Assembly: GCA_016700055.1 (NCBI GenBank)
Contig: CP064997.1
Location: 1,178,001 to 1,242,000, forward strand
Direction of reading: 5' to 3'
Origin: Actinomycetota bacterium
GTDB lineage: Bacteria > Actinomycetota > Acidimicrobiia > Acidimicrobiales > Ilumatobacteraceae
DNA: 64,000 nt
Part shown: positions 7,791 through 15,477 of the stretch, one piece after another
Layout: each line of letters opens with the position of its first letter
Position numbering within the stretch: the first letter of the stretch is position 1
Position numbers and translations under genes: made by a program
The notes under the pieces: model-generated
The model's input: only the letters and a program-made list of their open reading frames with translations
Told to the model about the DNA's origin: nothing
Database searches by the model: none

Positions 7791-8987
7791 ATGGCCCCCA
7801 CGACGACGTCCGGGTCCGCGCCGGCCAAGGCCGAGCGTTGGACCGCGCAGTGGAAAGAGCTGTACGCCGAGGTGATCACGACAGGGTTGTGCACTGGCTG
7901 CGCGGGCTGCGTGGTCACCTGCCCGCACGACGTGATCGGCTACGAGCACTCCGAGGGCAAGTACCTGCCGTTCCACCTAGAAGAAGAGCTCGGCCCGACG
8001 AACTGCATCCACGGCGAGAAGGGGTGCACCACGTGCACCCGCGCCTGTCCCCGGTTCCGCTCGTGGGAGCCCGCCGCCGACGTCCACCTGTTCGGTCGCG
8101 AGCGCGAGCCCGACGAGATGGGCGGGATCTGGCGTCAGCTGCTGCTCACCCGGGCGAGCGACTCGATGGTGCACCAGATGGGCCAGGACGGTGGCTTCGT
8201 CTCGGCGATGCTGATCTGGCTGCGCGAGCACGACTACATCGACGCCGCGCTCGTCAGCGGGGTCGAGCCCGACGACGCGTGGAAGGCCAAGCCGGCGGTG
8301 GTGTCGACGAAGGACGAGATCCTGGCTACGGCCGGCAGCCGCTACACGTACTGCGCCAACCCGCTCGCGTTGCGCGACGCGAGGACGGCCGGCCACAGCC
8401 GACTCGCGCTCGTCGGCATGGGCTGCCAGACGTCGTCCCCGCCGGTGATGTGGAACCGCAAGGCGGGCAAGGTGTCGAGGCCGTTCCTCTTCAACATCGG
8501 CCTGCTCTGCTCGAAGACGTTCGACGACTCGATCTTCCCCGAGCTGTTCGAGGCGAAGTACGGGCTGCGCAAGTCCGAGATGCAGAAGATGAACATCAAG
8601 GGCGTGTTCCAGATCTGGATGAAGGACGGCTCGTACCACGAGATCGACCTGAAGGAGTGCCACCAGTGGACGCGTCAGGGCTGCAAGTGCTGCCCCGACT
8701 TCTCCGCCGAACACGCCGACGTATCCACCGGCGGCATCGGCGAGGACAACGACTGGACGCTGACGATCGTGCGCACCGAGCTCGGCGAAGAGGTGGTCAA
8801 CCGCATGATCGCCGACGGCTCGATCGTCGCCCGCCCGGCGCAGGAGGACGCGACGGCGATGAAGCTGCTGCGCACGCTGTCCATCGTCAGCCGCCGCCGG
8901 TGGCCCGAGTTCGCGGACAGGGCGCCCGCGGTGGGTGTGCCCCCGCCGAAGAAGAAGGCCGCCCCGCCTGAGCCCGGTCCCGCCTGA
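7791..8987 (+). CDS. Coenzyme F420 hydrogenase/dehydrogenase beta subunit family (FrhB) Fe-S protein
   Basis: 398 residues. The N-terminal ferredoxin-like part has CTGCAGCVVTCP (residues about 36-47) and a second Cys set CIHGEKGCTTCTRACP, enough for two 4Fe-4S clusters. FrhB_FdhB-type N and C domains follow, with GMGCQT and the Cys-rich ECHQWTRQGCKCCPDF. FrhB proteins move electrons between reduced F420 and Fe-S/FAD partners. No hydrogenase subunits lie nearby, so this is probably a stand-alone F420-linked oxidoreductase subunit. The ATG at 7791 has a -10-like TAGATT 7 bases ahead and no Shine-Dalgarno, suggesting a leaderless message. It is divergent from the CoxL-like gene; any functional link is inference. 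Confidence 0.88.
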   Translation: MAPTTTSGSAPAKAERWTAQWKELYAEVITTGLCTGCAGCVVTCPHDVIGYEHSEGKYLPFHLEEELGPTNCIHGEKGCTTCTRACPRFRSWEPAADVHLFGREREPDEMGGIWRQLLLTRASDSMVHQMGQDGGFVSAMLIWLREHDYIDAALVSGVEPDDAWKAKPAVVSTKDEILATAGSRYTYCANPLALRDARTAGHSRLALVGMGCQTSSPPVMWNRKAGKVSRPFLFNIGLLCSKTFDDSIFPELFEAKYGLRKSEMQKMNIKGVFQIWMKDGSYHEIDLKECHQWTRQGCKCCPDFSAEHADVSTGGIGEDNDWTLTIVRTELGEEVVNRMIADGSIVARPAQEDATAMKLLRTLSIVSRRRWPEFADRAPAVGVPPPKKKAAPPEPGPA

Positions 8988-9030
8988 GACCAGACCGAGC
9001 GAGCGGCTCAGTCGCTCCCAGGAGACCCTC

Positions 9031-9948
9031 CTAGGAGACCGAGGCGCGCTCGCGGCGGGCGGCCATCTTGGAGGCCAACTTGCCCACCCGCTCGATGCGG
9101 GAGAGCAGCGCGTCACGCGCGGTCTCCGCCTCGGCCGTCAGCCCGGTCAGCTCCGGGATGCGCCACTGCTTGATCACCACCGCGACGAGCACCTGCTCGT
9201 GGAACATCGCCACGTCGTAGATGCCGGCGGCGGCGATCGCCGCGCTGTGGCGCTCGAAGTCGGGAATGCCGGTGCCGGGCATCGCGAACGTCCGCACCAC
9301 GGCCTCGATCGCGATCACGAGGTCGGACGGCGAGGCCTCGATCGCGGCCGCCGTGAGGTCGCGGTAGAAGAGGTGGTGCAGGTTCTCGTCGGCAGCCACC
9401 CGGGCCATCACGTCGTAGCCGGCGGGGTCGCCGATCAGCTTGCCGGTGTTGCGATGCGCGATCCGGGTGGCGAGCTCCTGCAGCGACACGTAGACGATGC
9501 CGGCGAGGGCGCTCATCGGCTGGGGTACCTGACCGCCGGACACCTGGGCCATCCGGGCCCGCTCGAGCACCACCGGGTCGACGGCGCGCGTCGCGGTGAG
9601 GTAGTCGCGGATGGCGATCGAGTGGCGGCCCTCTTCCGCGGTCCACCGCCTGGTCCACTCGCCGAACGCGCCGTCGCTGCCGAGCATCCGCTCGATGTCG
9701 CGGAAGTAGTACGGCAGGTTGTCCTCGGTGAGCAGGTTCACGAACAGCGCGCTGCGCACGCCGTCGGACAGTTCGCCACCGCCGATGTCGGTGTCGGCCT
9801 CGCTCCACACGTGATCGTGGTCGAAGTCGCGCCCGCGCCCGTAGGGCACGTGCTCGTGGGGGAACCACTCCTTCGCCGTGGCCAGATGACGCTCGAGCAG
9901 CTCGCCGACGACGGGCTCGAGCTCGGTGAGGACTTCCTGCGGGGTCAC
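9031..9948 (-). CDS. Acyl-ACP desaturase (DesA-like, di-iron)
   Basis: 305 residues, stearoyl-ACP desaturase/FA_desaturase_2 family, introducing a double bond into acyl chains in the cytoplasm. Di-iron ligand motifs are visible: LLTEDNLPYYF, WTAEEGRHSIAIRDY (EExxH) and AADENLHHLFYRD (DExxH). I choose the GTG at 9948, because TAGTGT lies 7 bases ahead with no Shine-Dalgarno, a pattern shared with many genes here. An in-frame ATG at 9987 adds 13 residues and overlaps the upstream stop (TGATG), so it remains possible. A palindrome resembling a TetR operator lies just upstream of that -10. Confidence 0.85.
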   Translation of the reverse strand: MTPQEVLTELEPVVGELLERHLATAKEWFPHEHVPYGRGRDFDHDHVWSEADTDIGGGELSDGVRSALFVNLLTEDNLPYYFRDIERMLGSDGAFGEWTRRWTAEEGRHSIAIRDYLTATRAVDPVVLERARMAQVSGGQVPQPMSALAGIVYVSLQELATRIAHRNTGKLIGDPAGYDVMARVAADENLHHLFYRDLTAAAIEASPSDLVIAIEAVVRTFAMPGTGIPDFERHSAAIAAAGIYDVAMFHEQVLVAVVIKQWRIPELTGLTAEAETARDALLSRIERVGKLASKMAARRERASVS

Positions 9949-9964
9949 GTGTCCCACACTAATC

Positions 9965-9980
9965 CCTACCGACCGGTAGG
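9965..9980. promoter_or_regulatory. Palindromic operator candidate (CCTACCG-N2-CGGTAGG) before the desaturase
   Basis: Seven-base perfect arms with a 2-base spacer, the size and symmetry of TetR-family operators. It sits directly upstream of the -10-like TAGTGT (9956-9961, minus strand), where a repressor would block RNA polymerase. Lipid-gene TetR repressors are common in Actinobacteria; which protein binds here is unknown. Confidence 0.5.
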
Positions 9981-9986
9981 TAGACA

Positions 9987-10685
9987 TCACGGGGGACCGC
10001 CGACGCCGGGCCAGGCGAGCGCCACGGCCCGGGTGAACACGGCGTCGAGCATCGCCTCGTTCAGCCGTCCGGTGAACGTGTTCTGCTGGCTGGGGTGGAA
10101 CGAGCAGACGAGGGTCAGACCGTGCTCGGCGACCTCTACCTCGGCCCCGTGGGCGAAGCGCGGCCGGGGGCGCACGCCGAGCTCGGCACACATCACCTCG
10201 TACGCGAACGCCCCCAGGCAGACGACGACGCGCAGACCGGTGAGCAGCTCCAGCTCACGTTGCAGGAACGGCGAACACGCGGCGCGCTCCGTGGGGAGCG
10301 GGCGGTTGGCGGGAGGGGCGCACTTGACCGCGGCGGTCACCCACGCCCCGCGCAGCGCGAGGCCGTCGTCGGCCGACACCGACTCCGGCTGGTTCGCCAG
10401 TCCGGCCCGGTACATCGCCCGGTACAGCCAGTCACCGCTGCGGTCACCGGTGAACACGCGCCCGGTGCGGTTCGCCCCGTGCGCGGCAGGAGCAAGACCG
10501 AGCACCAACACGCGTGCGTCGGGATCGCCGAAGCCCGGGACGCCGCGCCCCCAGTACACCTCGTCGCGAAACGCGGCCCGGCGTTCGCGCGCGACCAGCT
10601 CCCGCCACTCGACGAGACGTGGGCAGGTGCGGCATGCGGCCACCTGCCCGGCCAGGTCGCCGAGCGGTGGACGAGGTGACGGCAT
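9987..10685 (-). CDS. udgB: Uracil-DNA glycosylase family 5 (UdgB)
   Basis: 232 residues. GLAPAAHGANRTGRVFTGD is the family 5 active-site motif A region and SFHPSQQNTFTGRL is motif B, both as in mycobacterial UdgB. Cysteines in ACRTCPRL, KCAPP and ACSPF match the 4Fe-4S cluster of this family. The enzyme removes uracil, hypoxanthine and related deaminated bases from DNA in base excision repair, useful in a high-GC genome. Its TGA overlaps the alternative ATG of the desaturase gene by one base. Start ATG at 10685. Confidence 0.93.
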   Translation of the reverse strand: MPSPRPPLGDLAGQVAACRTCPRLVEWRELVARERRAAFRDEVYWGRGVPGFGDPDARVLVLGLAPAAHGANRTGRVFTGDRSGDWLYRAMYRAGLANQPESVSADDGLALRGAWVTAAVKCAPPANRPLPTERAACSPFLQRELELLTGLRVVVCLGAFAYEVMCAELGVRPRPRFAHGAEVEVAEHGLTLVCSFHPSQQNTFTGRLNEAMLDAVFTRAVALAWPGVGGPP

Positions 10686-10708
10686 CGGCCACTAGGTTGG
10701 CATCAGGA

Positions 10709-11359
10709 ATGGCGACGAAGCGATCCTCCCCGTCACCCCCGACGACGTTGCTCCTCGTCCGCCACGGGCAGACACCGACGACGGGCAAGGTGCTGCCGGG
10801 GCGGGCGAGGGGATTGTCGCTCGCCGCGGCCGGCCACGAGCAGGCCCGGCGGGCTGCGCAGCGGATCGCCGAGCTGGCCGAGGTCGACGCGGTGTACGCC
10901 TCGCCGCTCGAGCGGGCCCGCCAGACGGCGGCGCCGATCGCCGCCGCACGGGGGATGAAGGTGAGCGTCGTGAGCGGCCTGTCGGAATGCGACTTCGGCG
11001 AGTGGACCGGCCGGCCGCTGAAGCAGCTGATGAGCAAGCCGGAATGGGCGACCGTGCAGCGTGCCCCCTCGACGTTCCGCTTCCCCGGCGGGGAGAGCTT
11101 CGTCGAGATGCAGCTGCGCATGGTCTCCACCCTCGATCGGCTGCGTGAGGCCCACCCCGGAAAGACGGTGGTGTGCGTGTCCCACGCCGACCCGATCAAG
11201 GCCGCGGTCGCGCACGCCCTCGGCACGCACCTCGACCTGTTCCAGCGCATCGTGATCAGCACGTGCTCGATCTCGGCCATCGCCTACACCTCGAGTGGCC
11301 CGATCGTGCTCGCGGTCAACTCCACGGGCGGCTCGCTCGTCGAGCTGGCGCCGTCGTGA
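10709..11359 (+). CDS. Histidine phosphatase family protein (first gene of the DUF3090/SCO1664 cluster)
   Basis: 216 residues of the phosphoglycerate mutase-like superfamily. LLLVRHGQTPTTGK holds the phospho-accepting His (RHG); YASPLERARQTAAPI, LSECDFGEWTG and VVCVSHADPIKAAVAHAL give the other conserved Arg, Glu and His. The ATG at 10709 is chosen because the domain starts right after it and TAGGTT lies 10 bases ahead. The order phosphatase, DUF3090, SCO1664 is the conserved actinobacterial set (Streptomyces SCO1666-1664, next to mycothiol gene mshC). Substrate unknown. Confidence 0.9.
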   Translation: MATKRSSPSPPTTLLLVRHGQTPTTGKVLPGRARGLSLAAAGHEQARRAAQRIAELAEVDAVYASPLERARQTAAPIAAARGMKVSVVSGLSECDFGEWTGRPLKQLMSKPEWATVQRAPSTFRFPGGESFVEMQLRMVSTLDRLREAHPGKTVVCVSHADPIKAAVAHALGTHLDLFQRIVISTCSISAIAYTSSGPIVLAVNSTGGSLVELAPS

Positions 11360-11369
11360 GGCGGTGGCG

Positions 11370-11933
11370 ATGAGCGTCTACTTCGAGTTCGCCGAGGTCC
11401 TCGACTTCACCGCCGGCGCCGTCGGCGAACCCGGCCAGCGCACCTTCTACCTGCAGGCCAGCGACGACGAGCGGGTGGTCGCCGTGAAATGCGAGAAGCA
11501 GCAGGTGGCCGCGATAGCGCAGTACCTACGCCGGATCCTCGGCGACCTGCAGCCCGCACCGGGGCCGACGAGCGTCACCGCGAGCACCATCTCCGAGCCC
11601 CTCGTCGCCGCGTTCACGCTCGGCTCGATCGGGCTCGGGTTCGACCCCGACTCCGACCAGTTCGTCGTCCAGCTCGACGAGCTCGTCCCGGGAGACCTCG
11701 ACGACGACGCGCAGGACGAGGACGACGAGGAACCGGGAACACCGCTCGCCGGCGGCGCGACGTCCGGCGAGGCCGAGGTGGACCGTGGGCGGGTGCGGGT
11801 GCGGATCACCGCGGCTCAGGCGCTGGCGTTCTGCCAACGGGCGGAGCAGGTGGTCGCCGCCGGGCGACCCGGATGCATCTTCTGCGGGCTGCCGATCGAC
11901 CCCGACGGCCACCACTGCCCGCGGATGAACTGA
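11370..11933 (+). CDS. DUF3090 family protein
   Basis: 187 residues matching the actinobacterial DUF3090 family (SCO1665-like): YFEFAEVLDFTAGAVGEPGQRTFYLQA at the N-terminus is split by nothing and is highly typical. A mid acidic stretch (about residues 108-135, DLDDDAQDEDDEEPG) is low complexity. The C-terminus CIFCGLPIDPDGHHCPR has CxxC plus HxC and probably binds zinc. No catalytic function is known. It starts 10 bases after the phosphatase stop, with SCO1664 12 bases downstream, so the three are one operon. Confidence 0.92.
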   Translation: MSVYFEFAEVLDFTAGAVGEPGQRTFYLQASDDERVVAVKCEKQQVAAIAQYLRRILGDLQPAPGPTSVTASTISEPLVAAFTLGSIGLGFDPDSDQFVVQLDELVPGDLDDDAQDEDDEEPGTPLAGGATSGEAEVDRGRVRVRITAAQALAFCQRAEQVVAAGRPGCIFCGLPIDPDGHHCPRMN

Positions 11934-11945
11934 GGACGACCGGCG

Positions 11946-12644
11946 ATGACGCTCGACCCGACGACGCTGCTTCGCGAGGGCGAGATCGAGCTCGTCGGCC
12001 GCATGCCGTGGGCCTCCAACGCGACGTTCCTCGTCGGCCTGACGCTCGGCGAGGGCTCCTGCCAGGCGATCTACAAGCCGCTGCGCGGTGAACGCCCGCT
12101 GTGGGACTTCCCCCCGGGGCTGCACAAGCGCGAGGTCGCCGCGTACCTGTTGTCGGAGGCGATGGGGCTGCACGCAGTGCCGCCGACCGTGCTGCGCGAC
12201 GGTCCCCTCGGCGAGGGCTCACTGCAGTGGTTCGTCGACGCGGTGTTCGAGGAGCACTACTTCACGATGTACGAGCAGCGGCCCGAGCTGCACGATCAGC
12301 TCCGCGCGATCGCGGTGCTCGACCTCGTCGCCAACAACACCGACCGCAAGGGCGGCCACTGCCTGGTCGACACCGCCGGCAAGGTGTGGGCGATCGACAA
12401 CGGGCTCTGCTTCTCCAGCGACTTCAAGCTGCGCACCGTCATCTGGGAGTTCGGCGGCGAGCCGATCCCCGCGGATCTGCTCTCGGCAGTACGCCAGGTT
12501 GCCGACGCTGCGCCGCTCGCGATGTGCACGCTGCTCGACGACGAGGAGGTGGCCGCGATGCGCGAGAGGGCACGCTTGGTGCTCGAGCACCCGGTGTTCC
12601 CGATCGACTCCGCGGGCCGCAGGTACCCGTGGCCGATGGTGTAG
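11946..12644 (+). CDS. SCO1664 family protein (PI3/4-kinase-like fold)
   Basis: 232 residues of the SCO1664 family. AIYKPLRGERPLWDF resembles the nucleotide-binding Lys region, VLDLVANNTDRKGGHCL the catalytic loop and VWAIDNGLCF the metal-binding DNG, all as in the phosphatidylinositol 3/4-kinase-like fold. It is a predicted kinase of unknown substrate, cytoplasmic. In Streptomyces the mycothiol ligase gene mshC follows; here an unrelated protein does instead, overlapping this gene by 16 bases. Confidence 0.9.
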   Translation: MTLDPTTLLREGEIELVGRMPWASNATFLVGLTLGEGSCQAIYKPLRGERPLWDFPPGLHKREVAAYLLSEAMGLHAVPPTVLRDGPLGEGSLQWFVDAVFEEHYFTMYEQRPELHDQLRAIAVLDLVANNTDRKGGHCLVDTAGKVWAIDNGLCFSSDFKLRTVIWEFGGEPIPADLLSAVRQVADAAPLAMCTLLDDEEVAAMRERARLVLEHPVFPIDSAGRRYPWPMV

Positions 12645-13636
12645 ACGAACCCCTCGACGACCTCGTCGCCCGCGCCGACCTCGACGCGCTGGTGCACCTC
12701 GTCGACGCCCGCTGCACGAACCGCGACTGGGAGGGGCTGTTGCGCCTGCGCGACCGCGCGCGCTGGGCCGTGCACACGGGTCGCCAGCTGTGGCCGGCGG
12801 CGACGCTCGCCGAGTACCGCCTCGCGCTGCTCGCGCCGGCGGAGTGGGCCGCACGCGTCGTCGACGAGGGGAGCGGCCGGTTCGCGATCGGCCCACTCAC
12901 CGAGGTGGTCGCGCAGCACCACCGCTGGAGCGATCTCGCGCCACACCTGCCACCTGGCCCCCGGGCGGCCTTCGTCGCCCACGAGTGCGTGCTGCGCGGC
13001 GAGACCGTCGACGGCACCGGCCTGCCCGACGTGCTCGACCTGCCCTACGCGCTGGCGCCGTGGGAACCTGCTTATGCGCTGGCCGAGTACACCACCGGGG
13101 GCGCCGAGTTCCCCTCGCCGCCTCTGCCGCCGGCCGCGCAGTTCGCGGCGGTCGAGCCGGTCGCCGGTGCCGGCGCCGAGCGGGTGGACGACGACGAGCT
13201 GCATGCCGCCGTGCGCCAGCTGCTGGAGCCGTGGACGGCGTCGTCGAACGGGCGCGTCGAGGTGGTCGCGGTCGAGGGTGGTGGCCTTGCCGACGCGCTG
13301 GGCGCGCTGGGGTTGCCCGCCGGCACCCGCGCGGCCCGGCTCCCGCCCGCGGCAGCCCTCGCCTGGCTCGCCTGGGCCGGTGCGTCGGGTGGCGCCCACG
13401 GCCGCAGACGGGGTGCCGCGCTCGGCCGGTTCGCGGCCTGGTGGACCCTCGCTGCGATCGGCGGGGTCGCGCAGCACTGGCCGGTCGCCGCGGAAGAGCT
13501 CGGTGAGCTCGCCGGCGAGCTGACGTGGTGGTGGTGGGACGCCGGCGAGGCGAGCCTCGGATGGGCGCTACAGCTGGCCGCGCACGACCCCGCCGACGGG
13601 CTGACGGTCGCGGTGAGCGCGCACGACGCCGCCTGA
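12629..13636 (+). CDS. Hypothetical protein downstream of SCO1664
   Basis: 335 residues, no family recognised. Start GTG at 12629 overlaps the SCO1664 stop, so it looks translationally coupled; the start is uncertain. The protein is Ala/Trp/Leu rich. The N-terminal 110 residues are helical and charged (VHLVDARCTNRDWEGLLRLR). A Pro-rich middle (EFPSPPLPPAAQFAAVEP) precedes a C-terminal helical half with WTLAAIGGVAQHWPVAAEEL and TWWWWDAGEASLGWAL. No signal peptide or clear membrane span. It occupies the position of mshC in related clusters but does not resemble a cysteine ligase. It converges on etfA. Confidence 0.75.
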   Translation: MADGVDEPLDDLVARADLDALVHLVDARCTNRDWEGLLRLRDRARWAVHTGRQLWPAATLAEYRLALLAPAEWAARVVDEGSGRFAIGPLTEVVAQHHRWSDLAPHLPPGPRAAFVAHECVLRGETVDGTGLPDVLDLPYALAPWEPAYALAEYTTGGAEFPSPPLPPAAQFAAVEPVAGAGAERVDDDELHAAVRQLLEPWTASSNGRVEVVAVEGGGLADALGALGLPAGTRAARLPPAAALAWLAWAGASGGAHGRRRGAALGRFAAWWTLAAIGGVAQHWPVAAEELGELAGELTWWWWDAGEASLGWALQLAAHDPADGLTVAVSAHDAA

Positions 13637-13658
13637 GCGGACTGCTTCGACCGGTTGG

Positions 13659-14624
13659 CTAGCGGGCTTGGAGTGCCTCGATCAGCTTGGGCAGCACCTT
13701 GTGGACGTCGCCGACGATGCCGAGGTCGGCGATGCCGAAGATCGGCGCTTCCTTGTCCTTGTTGATCGCGATGATGTTCTTCGCGCCCTTCATGCCCACC
13801 ATGTGCTGGGTGGCGCCGGAGATGCCGGCGGCGATGTAAAGGCTCGGCTTGACGACCTTGCCGGTCTGGCCGACCTGGTAGCTGTACGGCACCCAACCGG
13901 CGTCGACGATCGCCCTCGACGCGCCCGGCGCGCCCTTCAGCAGCTTGGCCAGCGTCTCGATCAGCGCGAACTTCTCGGATTCGCCGAGGCCACGGCCACC
14001 GGCGACGACGACGTCGGCCTCGTCCAGCTTGGGGCCGGTCGTCTCCTCGACGTGCACCGCGGTGACCGTCGCCGAGCCGGAGGCACCGAGCTCGGGCACC
14101 GCCACCGCGACGACCTCTGCCGGGGAGCCACCGCCGGGCTCGGGGGTGAAGCTCTTCGGCCGAAACGCGGCGAGGTGCGGCCCGGACCCGGTGAAGGTGG
14201 TGGTGACCAGTGTGTTGCCGCCGAAGATCGGAGTGGTCACGCTGACCGAGTCGCCGTCGACGGAGAGCTCGACGTTGTTGGTGAGCAGGGTCTTGTCGAG
14301 CTTCACCGACAGCCGGCTGAGCACGTCGCGGGCCTCGTAGGTCTGCGGGAACAGCACCAGGTCGGGGGCGTCGCCGCCGTCGATGGTGGCCTTCATCGCC
14401 GCCGACACGGCCGCGCCGGGCAGCTTGCCGGCGAGATCGCCGGTGGCGTACACCTTCGACGCGCCGTATTCGCCGAGTGCACCCGCGGCGGCTGCGGCGT
14501 CGCCGCCGACCCACGCCGACACGGTGCCGCCGAGCGAGCGGGCCTTGGTGAGCAGCTCGAGCGTGCCCGAGGTGGGGGCTCCGTTCGCGACCTGCGCGAA
14601 CACCCAGATGTTGTTGATCGCCAT
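13659..14624 (-). CDS. etfA: Electron transfer flavoprotein subunit alpha
   Basis: 321 residues. The C-terminal FAD domain is intact: VPYSYQVGQTGKVVKPSLY, then ISGATQHMVGMKGAKNI and IIAINKDKEAPIF, the ETF-alpha signature. The N-terminal domain starts MAINNIWVFAQVANGAP. With EtfB it accepts electrons from acyl-CoA dehydrogenases and passes them to ETF:quinone oxidoreductase. ATG at 14624 has GAGGAG ahead and lies 14 bases after etfB. Confidence 0.97.
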   Translation of the reverse strand: MAINNIWVFAQVANGAPTSGTLELLTKARSLGGTVSAWVGGDAAAAAGALGEYGASKVYATGDLAGKLPGAAVSAAMKATIDGGDAPDLVLFPQTYEARDVLSRLSVKLDKTLLTNNVELSVDGDSVSVTTPIFGGNTLVTTTFTGSGPHLAAFRPKSFTPEPGGGSPAEVVAVAVPELGASGSATVTAVHVEETTGPKLDEADVVVAGGRGLGESEKFALIETLAKLLKGAPGASRAIVDAGWVPYSYQVGQTGKVVKPSLYIAAGISGATQHMVGMKGAKNIIAINKDKEAPIFGIADLGIVGDVHKVLPKLIEALQAR

Positions 14625-14638
14625 GGTCTGCTCGCTCC

Positions 14639-15424
14639 TCAGATGACCTTCATGTTCTCGAGGAACTCGACGATCTTGCCGAATGCCTCTCCGTCGTCTT
14701 CGATGATCTCGCCCGCGGCGCGGGCCTCGGCCTGGCCGACGTTCGTGATCTTCTGCCCGGCACCGTCCCACCCGACAGGGTTCACACCGAGGTCGGCGGC
14801 GGTGACGGTGTCGACCGGCTTCGACTTCGCGGCCATGATCCCCTTGAAGCTCGGGTAGCGCGGCTCGACGACGCCCGCGGTGACGCTGATCACCGCCGGC
14901 AGGGCGCAGGTGACCTCGTCGAAGCCGGCCTCGGTCTGGCGGTCGGCCTTCAACGTGGCGCCCTCGATGGCGACCTTCTTCGCGAACGTCACCGAGGGAA
15001 GGCCGAGCACCTCGGCCATCTGCTCGGGAACGGTGCCGGTGTAGCCGTCGCTCGACTCGGTGGCGGCGATCACGAGGTCGGCACCGCCGAGGCGCTGCAC
15101 GGCGGCCGCGAGCACCTTCGCCGTGGTGAGGGCGTCGGAGCCCTGCAGGGACGGGTCCGAAACCAGCACGCCCTTGGCGGCGCCCATGGCGAGCGCCGTA
15201 CGCATCCCGGACACCTCGCCGTTCGGCGCCATCGACACCAGGCTCACCTCGCCCCCGCCCGCGGCATCGACGAGCTGCAGGGCCATCTCGACCCCGTAGC
15301 TGTCGGACTCATCGAGGATGAGCTTGCCGGAGCGCTGGAGCGTGTTGGTGGCCGGATCCAACGCGCCCGGCTCGGCCGGATCGGGGATCTGCTTCACGCA
15401 CACGATCACGTTCATGAGAAGCAT
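14639..15424 (-). CDS. etfB: Electron transfer flavoprotein subunit beta
   Basis: 261 residues with the ETF-beta opening MNVIVCVKQIPDPAEPG, the AMP-binding region DLVIAATESSDGYTGTVPEQ and LPAVISVTAGVVEPRYPSF. It pairs with EtfA downstream in one operon. Two starts are possible: ATG 15424 (adds MLL) or ATG 15415, which matches the family's usual N-terminus; neither has a good ribosome site. It is divergent from the lipid-kinase-like gene. Confidence 0.96.
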   Translation of the reverse strand: MLLMNVIVCVKQIPDPAEPGALDPATNTLQRSGKLILDESDSYGVEMALQLVDAAGGGEVSLVSMAPNGEVSGMRTALAMGAAKGVLVSDPSLQGSDALTTAKVLAAAVQRLGGADLVIAATESSDGYTGTVPEQMAEVLGLPSVTFAKKVAIEGATLKADRQTEAGFDEVTCALPAVISVTAGVVEPRYPSFKGIMAAKSKPVDTVTAADLGVNPVGWDGAGQKITNVGQAEARAAGEIIEDDGEAFGKIVEFLENMKVI

Positions 15425-15477
15425 TGTTGCCGACCGGCCGTCGTGGCACCCAACCCGCTCTAGTACCGTCGGCCACC

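Noticed and set aside
7791..8987. F420-reducing hydrogenase
   Set aside because: No hydrogenase large or small subunit nearby; FrhB-family proteins serve many F420-linked enzymes.
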